A stretch of 64,000 nucleotides of DNA from Oscillibacter valericigenes (GTDB taxonomy: Bacteria > Bacillota > Clostridia > Oscillospirales > Oscillospiraceae). This document shows, piece after piece, positions 24,760 to 31,959 of this stretch. How positions within the stretch are numbered: position 1 is the first letter of the stretch; the number at the start of each line of letters is the position of its first letter. The DNA lies in contig NZ_JACSNX010000003.1 of the NCBI RefSeq assembly GCF_016902445.1, forward strand, positions 62,001 through 126,000. Direction: 5' to 3'. A program made the translations under genes and the position numbers. The notes beneath the pieces are model-generated. The model did not search any database and had not been told where the DNA came from. It saw nothing but the letters and a program-made list of their open reading frames with translations.

Positions 24760-25401
24760 TTATTTCGACGCTATCCAGGACTCGTCACTGGGATCGGCCC
24801 GGAACTTCTTCAGCCGCTCGATATCCTCCGGCTTGATCTTCCCTTCCTCGGCGGCCACTTCACAGACGGCGTCGAAGTTGGACAGGGAGTGATTGATGAC
24901 ATGGGCGGCGGCCAGGCGGTCCAGGCCCTTCTGGAGCCCGTAGGTGAAGATGGACGCGACACCGAGGACTTCGGCGCCGGCCTCCCGCAGGGCCTCCACC
25001 ACTTCGATGCAGCTGCCGGCAGTGGAGATCAGATCCTCCACTACGACGACTTTCTGCCCCTTTTCCAGTTTGCCCTCAATGCGGTTCTGGCGGCCATGGT
25101 CCTTGTTGCCGGAGCGGACGTAGCCCATGGGCAGGTCCATCAGGTGGCCCACGATAGCGGCGTGGGCGATGCCGGCGGTGGACGTGCCCATCAGCACCTC
25201 CACATCCGGGTAATGGGTGCGGATCAGCTCCACCAGCCCCTTCTCTACGTCCGTGCGGACGGCGGGGGCGGTGAGGGTCAGGCGGTTGTCGCAGTAGATG
25301 GGGCTCTTGATGCCGGAGGCCCAGGTAAAGGGCTCGTCCGGCCGCAGGAATACGGCACCGATAGACAGAAGGTCATGGGCGATCTCGCGTTCTAAGTTCA
25401 T
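24760..25401 (-). CDS. pyrE: Orotate phosphoribosyltransferase PyrE
   Basis: A 213-residue phosphoribosyltransferase. The PRPP-binding loop is [20 protein letters not shown] (near residue 118) and the flexible lysine-rich loop [15 protein letters not shown] is before it. The substrate segment [16 protein letters not shown] lies near residue 26. It converts orotate and PRPP to OMP. The start is the ATG at 25401. It is separated from pyrF by an AT-rich repetitive spacer and from pyrB by a hairpin-repeat spacer. Confidence 0.96.
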   Translation of the reverse strand: MNLEREIAHDLLSIGAVFLRPDEPFTWASGIKSPIYCDNRLTLTAPAVRTDVEKGLVELIRTHYPDVEVLMGTSTAGIAHAAIVGHLMDLPMGYVRSGNKDHGRQNRIEGKLEKGQKVVVVEDLISTAGSCIEVVEALREAGAEVLGVASIFTYGLQKGLDRLAAAHVINHSLSNFDAVCEVAAEEGKIKPEDIERLKKFRADPSDESWIASK

Positions 25402-25438
25402 ATAAACATCCTCCTCTTGATCCGATATTGATGGTGAG

Positions 25439-25521
25439 ATAAAAGATAAGGGATAAGAGATAAAAGATTTTCTTCGTCACAGGTCATCTCTTATCTTTTA
25501 TCTTTTCACTTTTATCTTTTG
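25439..25521. repeat. AT-rich repetitive inverted structure between pyrF and pyrE
   Basis: Several copies of AAAAGATAA on one side face copies of TTATCTTTT on the other, giving a long imperfect hairpin in the pyr transcript. No gene. It may be an mRNA-stability element or a remnant repeat. Confidence 0.6.
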
Positions 25522-25526
25522 CGGCT

Positions 25527-26231
25527 TTAGCCCAAAAAGTCTTTCACCGCTCTCCGATATGCCGCCACCGGGTCCTCCGCCTGGGTGATGGGGCGGCCCA
25601 CCACGATGTAGTCACAGCCGGACTTGCCCGCCTTCTCCGGGGTCATGATCCGCTTCTGGTCGCCGGCGGCGCTGTCGGCAAACCGGATGCCGGGGGTGAC
25701 GGTGAGGAAGTCCGCACCGCACCGCTCCTTCACCAGGGCAGCCTCCAGGGGAGAGCAGACCACGCCGTCCAGACCGCTGGCGGCGGCGTTCTTGGCGTAG
25801 GAGAGCACCGTCTCCGCCATGGGGGTATCGATCAGCAGCTCGTTTTTCAGGGCGGCGGCGTCGGTGGAGGTCAGCTGGGTGACGGCGATCAGCAGGGGGC
25901 GGGTGCCGTCAGGGCGGGTCAGGCCCTCCAGAGCGGCACGCATCATCTCGGCAGTGCCGGCGGCGTGGAGGTTCACCATGTCCACGTCCAGGCGGCTCAG
26001 AACTGCCATGGCCCGCTTCACGGTGTTGGGGATGTCGTGGAGCTTCAGGTCCAGGAAGATCTTGTGGCCCCGGGCCTTGATGTCCCGGACCACCTGGGGG
26101 CCCTCGGCGTAGAACAGCTCCATGCCGATCTTCACAAAGGGCTTCTCCCCGGCGGGGAACTGGTCCAGGAAGGAGAGGGTCTCCTCACGGGTGGGGAAGT
26201 CCAGGGCGATGATGACGTCTTTTGCGCTCAT
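25527..26231 (-). CDS. pyrF: Orotidine 5'-phosphate decarboxylase PyrF
   Basis: A 234-residue TIM barrel beginning [20 protein letters not shown]. The catalytic [10 protein letters not shown] motif with Lys-Asp-Lys arrangement is near residue 60, and the phosphate-binding [10 protein letters not shown] near 213. It decarboxylates OMP to UMP. The ATG at 26231 is preferred to a TTG at 26237 because AAAGGA then lies at a workable distance. It follows pyrD after about 40 bases. Confidence 0.96.
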   Translation of the reverse strand: MSAKDVIIALDFPTREETLSFLDQFPAGEKPFVKIGMELFYAEGPQVVRDIKARGHKIFLDLKLHDIPNTVKRAMAVLSRLDVDMVNLHAAGTAEMMRAALEGLTRPDGTRPLLIAVTQLTSTDAAALKNELLIDTPMAETVLSYAKNAAASGLDGVVCSPLEAALVKERCGADFLTVTPGIRFADSAAGDQKRIMTPEKAGKSGCDYIVVGRPITQAEDPVAAYRRAVKDFLG

Positions 26232-26270
26232 ATTCAAACAGTCCTTTCTGTAAATTCCAATGTGTGCCGC

Positions 26271-27185
26271 TCAGCCGTGGGCGGCGCCGGTCAGGTCCGC
26301 GATCCGCCCCACGCCCAGGCGCTCACATACGCCCGGCAGGTCCTCGACGATCTTCTTGCAGGCGTAAGGGTCCCGCAGATTGGCGGCGCCGATCTCCACG
26401 GCGCTGGCCCCCGCCAGCATCATCTCGCACACGTCCTCGGCGGAGCTGACGCCGCCGCAGCCGATGATGGGCAGCTTCACCGCCTCGTACACGTCCCATA
26501 CCATCCGCACCGCCACCGGGAACACCGCCGGGCCGGACAGGCCGCCGGTGCGGTTGGCGATGAGGGGCTTTTTCGTTTTCAAGTCGATCCGCATGCCCAG
26601 CAGGGTGTTGATGAGGCACAGGCCGTCGGCCCCCGCGTCGGCGCAGGCCTTGGCGATCTCCGCGATGTCGGTGACATTGGGCGTCAGCTTCATAAAGACC
26701 GGCTTCTTCGTCACCGCCTTCACCGCCCGGGTGACCTCCGCCGCGGCGTGGGGGTCACAGCCGAAGTTCTTCCCCCCGGCGTGGACGTTGGGGCAGGAGA
26801 TGTTCACCTCCAGGATGGCCACCTGGTCGATGTCGCTGAGCTTGGCGCAGTTCTCCGCGTACTCCTGGAGGGAGAAGCCCCCCACGTTGGCGATCACCGG
26901 CCCGTGGAAGATTTCGGCGATGTGGGGCACCTCATCCGCGATGACCGCATCGATGCCCGGGTTCTGGAGCCCCACGGCGTTCAGCATGCCGGAGGCGGTC
27001 TCCGCGATGCGGGGCTGGGGGTTGCCCAGCCGGGGCGCGGCGGTGGTGCCCTTCCAGGAGAAGCTGCCCAGAATGTCCAAATCGTACAGCTCTGCATACT
27101 CCCGGCCGTAGCCAAAGGTGCCGGAGGCGGGGATCACGGGGTTTTTCAGCTCCACGTCTCCCAGGCGGACAGACAGGTTCACCAT
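26271..27185 (-). CDS. pyrD: Dihydroorotate dehydrogenase B catalytic subunit PyrD
   Basis: A 304-residue class 1B enzyme. FMN-binding NAVGLQNPGID, LEVNISCPNVHAGG with the catalytic cysteine, and the C-terminal GCGGVSSAEDVCEMMLAGAS phosphate site are present. The class 1B assignment rests on the cysteine base and on the neighbouring pyrK. It oxidises dihydroorotate, passing electrons through PyrK to NAD+. The ATG overlaps the end of pyrK by a few bases and follows GGAGGAG. Confidence 0.96.
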   Translation of the reverse strand: MVNLSVRLGDVELKNPVIPASGTFGYGREYAELYDLDILGSFSWKGTTAAPRLGNPQPRIAETASGMLNAVGLQNPGIDAVIADEVPHIAEIFHGPVIANVGGFSLQEYAENCAKLSDIDQVAILEVNISCPNVHAGGKNFGCDPHAAAEVTRAVKAVTKKPVFMKLTPNVTDIAEIAKACADAGADGLCLINTLLGMRIDLKTKKPLIANRTGGLSGPAVFPVAVRMVWDVYEAVKLPIIGCGGVSSAEDVCEMMLAGASAVEIGAANLRDPYACKKIVEDLPGVCERLGVGRIADLTGAAHG

Positions 27186-27916
27186 ACGATCTCCTCCTTA
27201 TACAGAATGGGGCCGTCCTTGCACACCCGCTTGTAGCCGTTCGTCGTGGGGACGGAGCAGCCCATGCAGGCGCCGAAGCCGCAGCCCATCCGGGCCTCGA
27301 AGCTGAACTGGCCGCCGGTGAGCTGGCCCAGGCCGTGGACGGCCTTCAGCATGGGGGTGGGGCCGCAGACGAAGGCGTAATCGCACTCCGGGACGTTCTT
27401 GGCCAGGTCGGTCACAAAGCCGCGGGTGCCCAGACTCCCGTCCTCTGTGGCCACCAGCAGGCGGCAGCCCAGCTTGGAGAACTCCTCCAGATAGAAGGCA
27501 TCCTTCCCGGACCGGAAGCCCAGCCCCACCGTGGGCGTGATGCCCGCCTCCAGCATCCGCTGGGCCAGGCCGTACAGGGGCGCGATGCCGATGCCGCCCC
27601 CCAGCAGGATGGGGTGCGCACCGCCCAGCGTCAGGTCGAAGCCGTTGCCCAGGCCCGACAGCACGTCCAGCTCCGTGCCGGGGACGCACCGCACCAGGTC
27701 GTGGGTGCCCTCGCCCACCACCCGGACCAGGAGCAGCAGGGCGTCCTCCGTCCAGTTGCAGATGGAAATGGGCCGCCGGAGGAATTTGCCGGGCAGCTGG
27801 ATATTCACGAACTGCCCCGGCGCCGTGACGGCGGAGGTGTCGCCGGAGAGCACCAGCTCATAGGTGTCGGCGGTCAGCTGCCGGGCGTGCTCCAGGGTAA
27901 AGAGAGACTGTTTCAT
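27179..27916 (-). CDS. pyrK: Dihydroorotate dehydrogenase electron-transfer subunit PyrK
   Basis: A 245-residue FAD/[2Fe-2S] protein. FAD-binding RRPISICNW near residue 52, the NAD-binding GGGIGIAPLYGLAQRM near 110, and the iron-sulfur cysteines in the C-terminal EARMGCGFGACMGCSVPT and ...YKRVCKDGPI are visible. It links PyrD to NAD+. The ATG overlaps the pyrC stop (ATGA) and follows CAGGAGG. Confidence 0.96.
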   Translation of the reverse strand: MKQSLFTLEHARQLTADTYELVLSGDTSAVTAPGQFVNIQLPGKFLRRPISICNWTEDALLLLVRVVGEGTHDLVRCVPGTELDVLSGLGNGFDLTLGGAHPILLGGGIGIAPLYGLAQRMLEAGITPTVGLGFRSGKDAFYLEEFSKLGCRLLVATEDGSLGTRGFVTDLAKNVPECDYAFVCGPTPMLKAVHGLGQLTGGQFSFEARMGCGFGACMGCSVPTTNGYKRVCKDGPILYKEEIVW

Positions 27917-29229
27917 ATATAATCCTCCTGACAGGGGGGAATGGGGGTCTTGTTGACGTTGTGGGAGCTGGCGGTGTACACCAGATTGCCGTTGCAGATG
28001 GTCTTGTCCACCCCGGCGGTGACGGTCCAGCCGTCAAAGGGCGTGGCCCGACCCTGGGAAAAGAAGGTGGTGCTGTCAATGGTGTGGGGCCAGTTCAGGT
28101 CCAGCACCGTGAGATCCGCGATCTCGCCGGCTTCGATCTTCCCGCCCGGCAGGCGGAACAGCCGCCGGGGATTGACGCACAGGGCGTTCAGCAGCGTGGC
28201 GAAGGGCACGACGCCCGGCTCCACCAGCTGGGTGTACAGCACCGGGAAGGCGCACTCCAGCCCCACGATGCCGTTGAGGCTGCGGAGCCCCCGGGACTTC
28301 TCCTCCGCACTGTGGGGGGCGTGGTCCGTAGCGATGCAGTCGATGGTGCCGTCCAGCAGACCCTCCACCAGGGCGTCCCGGTCTGCGGCGGAGCGGATGG
28401 GGGGGCTCATCTTGAACCGGCCGTCATCCATCAGATCCTCGTCGCAGAGGATCAGGTAGTGGGGCCCGGTCTCACAGGACACCGGCAGCCCTTCCGCCTT
28501 GGCTTGGCGGATCAGGGCCACGCTCTCTTTGGTGGAGACGTGGCAGACGTGGTACCGGCAGCCGGTCTCCCGGACCAGCTCCAGGTCCCGCTCCACCTGC
28601 CGCCACTCGCTTTCGGAGTTGTTGCCGGGGAAGCCGTTCCGTTTTGCCCAGTCCCCGTTGTGAACGCACCAGCCGGGGGTGAGAAGGGACTCGTCCTCAC
28701 AATGGGCGGTGATGGGCTTGTTCAGCTCCTTGGCAAGCAGCATGGCATCGCGCATCCGCTCCCGGGACTGGACGCCCTTTCCGTCGTCGGAGAAGCCGCA
28801 GACAAAGGGCTTCATCGCCCGCAGCTCCGCCAGCTCCGCCCCTTTTTCGCCCCGGGTGATGGCGCCGTAGGGATACACCCGCACACGGGCATCCCGGGCG
28901 ACGGCATCCAGCTCCGGCCGCAGGTGGTCCAGAGCGTCCGGCACCGGGTCCAGATTGGGCATGGCGCACACCGCTGTGTAGCCCCCGGCCGCGGCTGCGG
29001 CTGTGCCGGAGGCCACGGTCTCCTTATAAGAAAATCCAGGCTCCCGAAGATGAACATGTACATCAACGAAACCTGGAACAATGACTTGATCCTGACATTC
29101 AATTACGGAAAAACCTTCCTGGGAAAGGGAGGGAGAAACGGAAACAATACGGCCTTTGGAAATGGCAACATCCATATTCTGGAAAGTTCCATCCCGGAAA
29201 ACGACCCCGCCGGTCAGTAAGAAATTCAT
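27913..29229 (-). CDS. pyrC: Dihydroorotase PyrC
   Basis: A 438-residue type I dihydroorotase. Metal ligands: DVHVHLREPG near residue 58, HVCHVSTKESV near 235, and CIATDHAPHS near 308. The residue that would be carboxylated in the bi-metal centre lies near PYGAITRGEKG. It cyclises N-carbamoyl-aspartate. It is the first gene of the operon, with its own consensus promoter. The first 200 bases of the gene are noticeably poorer in G+C than the rest, though the protein is continuous there. Confidence 0.95.
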   Translation of the reverse strand: MNFLLTGGVVFRDGTFQNMDVAISKGRIVSVSPSLSQEGFSVIECQDQVIVPGFVDVHVHLREPGFSYKETVASGTAAAAAGGYTAVCAMPNLDPVPDALDHLRPELDAVARDARVRVYPYGAITRGEKGAELAELRAMKPFVCGFSDDGKGVQSRERMRDAMLLAKELNKPITAHCEDESLLTPGWCVHNGDWAKRNGFPGNNSESEWRQVERDLELVRETGCRYHVCHVSTKESVALIRQAKAEGLPVSCETGPHYLILCDEDLMDDGRFKMSPPIRSAADRDALVEGLLDGTIDCIATDHAPHSAEEKSRGLRSLNGIVGLECAFPVLYTQLVEPGVVPFATLLNALCVNPRRLFRLPGGKIEAGEIADLTVLDLNWPHTIDSTTFFSQGRATPFDGWTVTAGVDKTICNGNLVYTASSHNVNKTPIPPCQEDYI

Positions 29230-29246
29230 GGGTACGCTCCTTCCTC

Positions 29247-29296
29247 TGTGTCTTCATTCGACACATTATCATAACGGAAAAGGAAGCGGTTGTCAA
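29247..29296 (-). promoter_or_regulatory. Promoter of the pyr operon with 5' palindrome
   Basis: On the minus strand TTGACA (29291-29296), 17 bases, TATGAT (29268-29273). Just downstream TGTGTC and GACACA (29247-29252, 29260-29265) form an inverted repeat at the transcript start. No PyrR-type anti-antiterminator is visible in the short leader. Confidence 0.8.
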
Positions 29297-29311
29297 CGCC
29301 TAATTTCTGGA

Positions 29312-29344
29312 GTTTTCCAAAAGCGGCGGCCGCTGCCGCCGCTT
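29312..29344 (-). terminator. Terminator of the superoxide dismutase gene
   Basis: 10-bp stem AAGCGGCGGC (29321-29330) with 29335-29344, followed leftward by TTTTGGAAAACT. It sits directly before the pyr promoter. Confidence 0.6.
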
Positions 29345-29357
29345 CCGGGATCTGGCA

Positions 29358-30002
29358 TCAGGGCTGGGGCCTGGGCGGGCGGCAGGACAGGCAGTGATCG
29401 TAGAAGCGGGAGACCTGGGGCCAGTCCACCAGCCGCCACCAGGCCTCGAAGTAGTCCGCCCGGCGGTTCTGGTACTGGAGGTAGTAGGCGTGTTCCCACA
29501 CGTCGCAGCACAGCAGGGGACACAGCGGCAGCGGCGTGTCCTGGTTGGCGGTCTTCTGGACGGCCAGGCGGCCGTCGCCGTCCGCGGACAGCCAGGCCCA
29601 GCCGGAGCCGAACTGCCCCAGGGCCGCCTGCTTCATGGCGGCCTTCAGCCCGGACATGCCGCCAAAGTCCCGGGTCACGGCGCCCGCCAGCGCCGGGTCC
29701 GGAGCGGAGACCGGCAGCGGGTGGAGGGTGCGGAAATACAGGTCGTGGTTGAAGACGCCGCCGGCGTTGTTCCGGACGCCCTGCCGGAGGTCGTCCGGCA
29801 GCTCCCGCCAGTCCAGGCACAGCCTCCACAGGGGCCAGGACTGATAGGTAGGCGCGCGCTCCAGCAGCTGATTCAGGGTGTCCACATAGGCGGCGAAGTG
29901 CTTGTCGTGGTGAAAGTGCAGCACCCTTTCAATCAGTTCCGGCGCCAGAGCGTCGTAGGCGTAGGGCAGAGGCGGCAGGGTGAAGGGATAGTGCTGTTCC
30001 AT
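29358..30002 (-). CDS. Superoxide dismutase (Fe/Mn family), divergent
   Basis: A 214-residue Fe/Mn superoxide dismutase relative starting [20 protein letters not shown]. Metal ligands expected in the family are seen: [14 protein letters not shown] (two histidines), FNHDLYF, and C-terminal [19 protein letters not shown] (Asp and His). Divergences are FNHDLYF for the usual W-NH-F-W, and [11 protein letters not shown] for [11 protein letters not shown], plus a cysteine-proline-rich tail ([10 protein letters not shown]). The ATG at 30002 follows TTGGAG; an ATG at 30023 has no correct ribosome spacing. It probably detoxifies superoxide during oxygen exposure. Confidence 0.85.
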   Translation of the reverse strand: MEQHYPFTLPPLPYAYDALAPELIERVLHFHHDKHFAAYVDTLNQLLERAPTYQSWPLWRLCLDWRELPDDLRQGVRNNAGGVFNHDLYFRTLHPLPVSAPDPALAGAVTRDFGGMSGLKAAMKQAALGQFGSGWAWLSADGDGRLAVQKTANQDTPLPLCPLLCCDVWEHAYYLQYQNRRADYFEAWWRLVDWPQVSRFYDHCLSCRPPRPQP

Positions 30003-30103
30003 GTATTGCTCCAAGGCGATCATCCTTTCCGGCGGGAAGTCAGCATCCGCTGTTCCCATCCTATGCGGAACGCGGATCCCCTATTTCCAAAATCTGCCGG
30101 ACA

Positions 30104-30133
30104 AAAAGCCGGGAGGGCAGTCTGCCCTCCCGG
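30104..30133 (-). terminator. Terminator of the DUF134-NifX operon
   Basis: CCGGGAGGGCA (30109-30119) pairs with 30123-30133, 3-base loop, followed leftward by CTTTTTG. Confidence 0.85.
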
Positions 30134-30140
30134 TCCGGAC

Positions 30141-30548
30141 TCAGCAGTGTCCGCAGGTGTGGCCCTCTTCGTGATGGCCGCAGCCGTGGTCGCCGCAATC
30201 GTGATGCTCGCCGTGGTGATGATCACAGGTAGCCCCGTCCGCGCTGACCAGCGTGCCCGCCAGCAGCTCCGCCACCCGTTGGTCCGCATCGCCCTGGCAG
30301 CCGGCGTACAGCCGGATGCCCGCCTCCGCCAGCGCCATTTGGGCCCCGCCGCCGATGCCGCCGCAGATCAGGGCGTCCACCTGGTGGTCCTTCAGAAAGC
30401 CCGCCAGGGCCCCGTGGCCGCTGCCGTTGGTGTCCACCACCTGGGAGGAGACGACCGCGCCGTTCTCCGCGTCGTAGAGCTTGAACTGCGCCGTGTGGCC
30501 GAAGTGCTGGAACACCTGGCCGTTTTCATAGGTGACTGCGATTTTCAT
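30141..30548 (-). CDS. NifX/NifB-C-terminal-like protein with His/Cys-rich tail
   Basis: A 135-residue protein of the dinitrogenase iron-molybdenum cofactor family (PF02579), fold residues 1-100 (MKIAVTYENGQVFQHFGHTA, then ICGGIGGGAQMALAEAGI). Family members carry metal-sulfur cofactors. The last 30 residues are a metal-binding tail: CDHHHGEHHDCGDHGCGHHE through TCGHC, with about ten histidines and several cysteines. No nif genes are present, so the protein more likely serves general Fe-S or metal handling. It overlaps the DUF134 regulator gene by 4 bases (ATGA) and shares its promoter. Confidence 0.88.
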   Translation of the reverse strand: MKIAVTYENGQVFQHFGHTAQFKLYDAENGAVVSSQVVDTNGSGHGALAGFLKDHQVDALICGGIGGGAQMALAEAGIRLYAGCQGDADQRVAELLAGTLVSADGATCDHHHGEHHDCGDHGCGHHEEGHTCGHC

Positions 30549-30907
30549 GATGACGCTTCCTTTCCTTGTTGGGAGTGGCAGCCGCCGCAGGGCCTGCCGC
30601 AGCCCCGGCAGTTCTCCTGGGGACAGAGAGCGTAGCTGCCGCCGCCGATCTGCAGCGGCCTACCCTCCACCAGAAACGCCGCCAGCTTCCGCCGGGCCTG
30701 GGCGTAGATCCGCTGGACCGTAGTCCGGGCCACCCCCATCTGGGCGGCGGCTTCCTCCTGGTTCAGCCCCAGGTAGTCCATCAGCCGGACGGCCTCGTAC
30801 TCTTCCACCGTCAACTCCACGGCTTCCCCGTGGGCGGGCTGCTCCGGGGAAAAGCGGCAGTGGGCCGGCATCTGGCAGACCCGGCGGCACTTGGCATTCC
30901 GCGGCAT
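30545..30907 (-). CDS. DUF134-family HTH protein
   Basis: A 120-residue protein starting MPRNAKCRRVCQMPAHCRFS, the cysteine-containing leader typical of DUF134, then VELTVEEYEAVRLMDYLGLN and a sigma-like helix-turn-helix (QEEAAAQMGVARTTVQRIY, near residues 50-70), ending in a cysteine cluster (CPQENCRGCGRPCGGC). It is likely a metal- or redox-sensing DNA-binding protein. Its promoter is surrounded by two identical 17-base repeats, plausible binding sites for itself. Operon with the NifX-like gene. Confidence 0.85.
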   Translation of the reverse strand: MPRNAKCRRVCQMPAHCRFSPEQPAHGEAVELTVEEYEAVRLMDYLGLNQEEAAAQMGVARTTVQRIYAQARRKLAAFLVEGRPLQIGGGSYALCPQENCRGCGRPCGGCHSQQGKEASS

Positions 30908-30920
30908 GGATGTCCCTCCC

Positions 30921-30966
30921 TTGTTTTGAACATATGTCCATTATACATTGTTTTGAACATATGTCA
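30921..30966 (-). promoter_or_regulatory. DUF134-NifX promoter flanked by two identical 17-base repeats
   Basis: TGTTTTGAACATATGTC occurs at 30921-30937 and 30948-30964. On the minus strand the promoter is TTGACA (30961-30966), 16 bases, TATAAT (30939-30944). One repeat overlaps the -35 and spacer, the other lies just past the -10. Confidence 0.8.
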
Positions 30967-30997
30967 AGAACGGCTTTGGTAAAATCCGCGTTCCGTC

Positions 30998-31027
30998 TTG
31001 ACAGGCCCGGCGCGAACCCCGTATGAT
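30998..31027 (+). promoter_or_regulatory. Promoter of the 31052-31450 gene
   Basis: TTGACA (30998-31003), 18 bases, TATGAT (31022-31027); the same arrangement as in front of the paralogue at 15213. Confidence 0.8.
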
Positions 31028-31051
31028 GGAGCCAGAGAGGGGGCGGTCCGA

Positions 31052-31450
31052 GTGAAAAAGAAGGGGAAAATCTTACTGATGTGCGTCGTGGCGCTGGCCG
31101 CAATCGCCGCCTGGTGCTTTGTCCCCCGTGTGGTGGCAGAGGGGGAGTACCGGGTCTATTATGTGGCGTCTGGCCAGGGTTTGACCAACGTCACCGATCA
31201 AGTGGATCTGGATGCGCTGGGGAGCCTGCTGCGGGGTGTGGAGCGGCGGGGATACCGGATTGGGGTATTTCCCGTGCAGACCAGGGACAGCAGCGTGGAG
31301 ATCGGAGTGCTTGGCGACGGCTGGCACTGCTACCTCTACATGGACGAGGACACCTGCGTGGTCTACGATGACGCAGGAAAGGGCTGCTGCCCGATCATCG
31401 ACGGCGGAGCGTTGCGGGACCAGGTCTGGGCCCTGCTGCCGGAGCCGTGA
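31052..31450 (+). CDS. Small exported protein, paralogue of 15213-15611
   Basis: A 132-residue product read from GTG at 31052 after AGAGAGGGGG. It starts VKKKGKILLMCVVALAAIAA, a signal or anchor segment, then a domain beginning EGEYRVYYVASGQGLTNV. No family recognised. Shared features with the other copy: N-terminal anchor, E-Y and Y-Y near the domain start, a VD-D-LGSLL segment, a VVYDD strand and the ending ALRDQVWALLPEP (compare ALAAAVQALLPA). Here two cysteines (GKGCCP) are added. The next gene starts 22 bases later, so the two are probably co-transcribed. Confidence 0.7.
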   Translation: MKKKGKILLMCVVALAAIAAWCFVPRVVAEGEYRVYYVASGQGLTNVTDQVDLDALGSLLRGVERRGYRIGVFPVQTRDSSVEIGVLGDGWHCYLYMDEDTCVVYDDAGKGCCPIIDGGALRDQVWALLPEP

Positions 31451-31472
31451 TTGGAAAGTGAGGAATGATCAG

Positions 31473-31892
31473 ATGGAACAGCGGGAAGCGGCCATCCGCC
31501 GGTGGTTCGACATGTGGCTCACCAAGCGGGACACTGGCATCCGGGATCTCTTTGCCCCGGACGCGGTGTACATCGAGAGCTGGGGCCCGGAGTACCACGG
31601 CGCGGACAAGATCGCCTGGTGGTTCACCGAGTGGAACCGCCGGGGCACGGTGGAGCGGTGGGACATCCGCCAGTTCTTCCACAGGGGGGACCAGACCGTG
31701 GTGGAGTGGATCTTCGCCAACCAGATGGACGACGGCCGCCAAGAGGTGTTCGAGGGCATGACCCTGGTCCGCTGGACGGCGGCGGGGCAGATCGCCCGTC
31801 TCCAGGAGTTCGGCTGCAACCTGGACCGCTACGATCCCTATGCCCACGGCCCGGAGCCCCGGTTCCGGGACCAGCAGGCGGCCTGGTTCTGA
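31473..31892 (+). CDS. SnoaL/NTF2-like domain protein
   Basis: A 139-residue single-domain protein of the NTF2-like cone fold. Typical features: an N-terminal helix MEQREAAIRRWFDMWLTKRD, the FAPDAVYIESWGPEYHGADK loop, and strands ending VEWIFANQMDDGRQEVFEGM and LVRWTAAGQIARLQEFG. Members include isomerases, hydrolases and pure ligand-binding proteins, so function is open. The ATG at 31473 follows GAGGAA; it is downstream of the small exported-protein gene. The family is confident, the role is not. Confidence 0.82.
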   Translation: MEQREAAIRRWFDMWLTKRDTGIRDLFAPDAVYIESWGPEYHGADKIAWWFTEWNRRGTVERWDIRQFFHRGDQTVVEWIFANQMDDGRQEVFEGMTLVRWTAAGQIARLQEFGCNLDRYDPYAHGPEPRFRDQQAAWF

Positions 31893-31903
31893 ACAGCGCA
31901 GAA

Positions 31904-31938
31904 AACGGCGCCCGTTCCGAAAGGAGCGGGCGCCGTTG
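31904..31938. terminator. Shared terminator between convergent genes
   Basis: 15-bp stem with one wobble pair (31904-31918/31923-31937), GAAA loop, best T-run in the leftward direction. Confidence 0.85.
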
Positions 31939-31959
31939 TTCGTATCAAAAAGGGAGCGA

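Noticed and set aside
29230-29311. PyrR-type attenuator before the pyr operon
   Set aside because: The leader is short, holds only one small inverted repeat, and there is no terminator/antiterminator pair or PyrR gene nearby.
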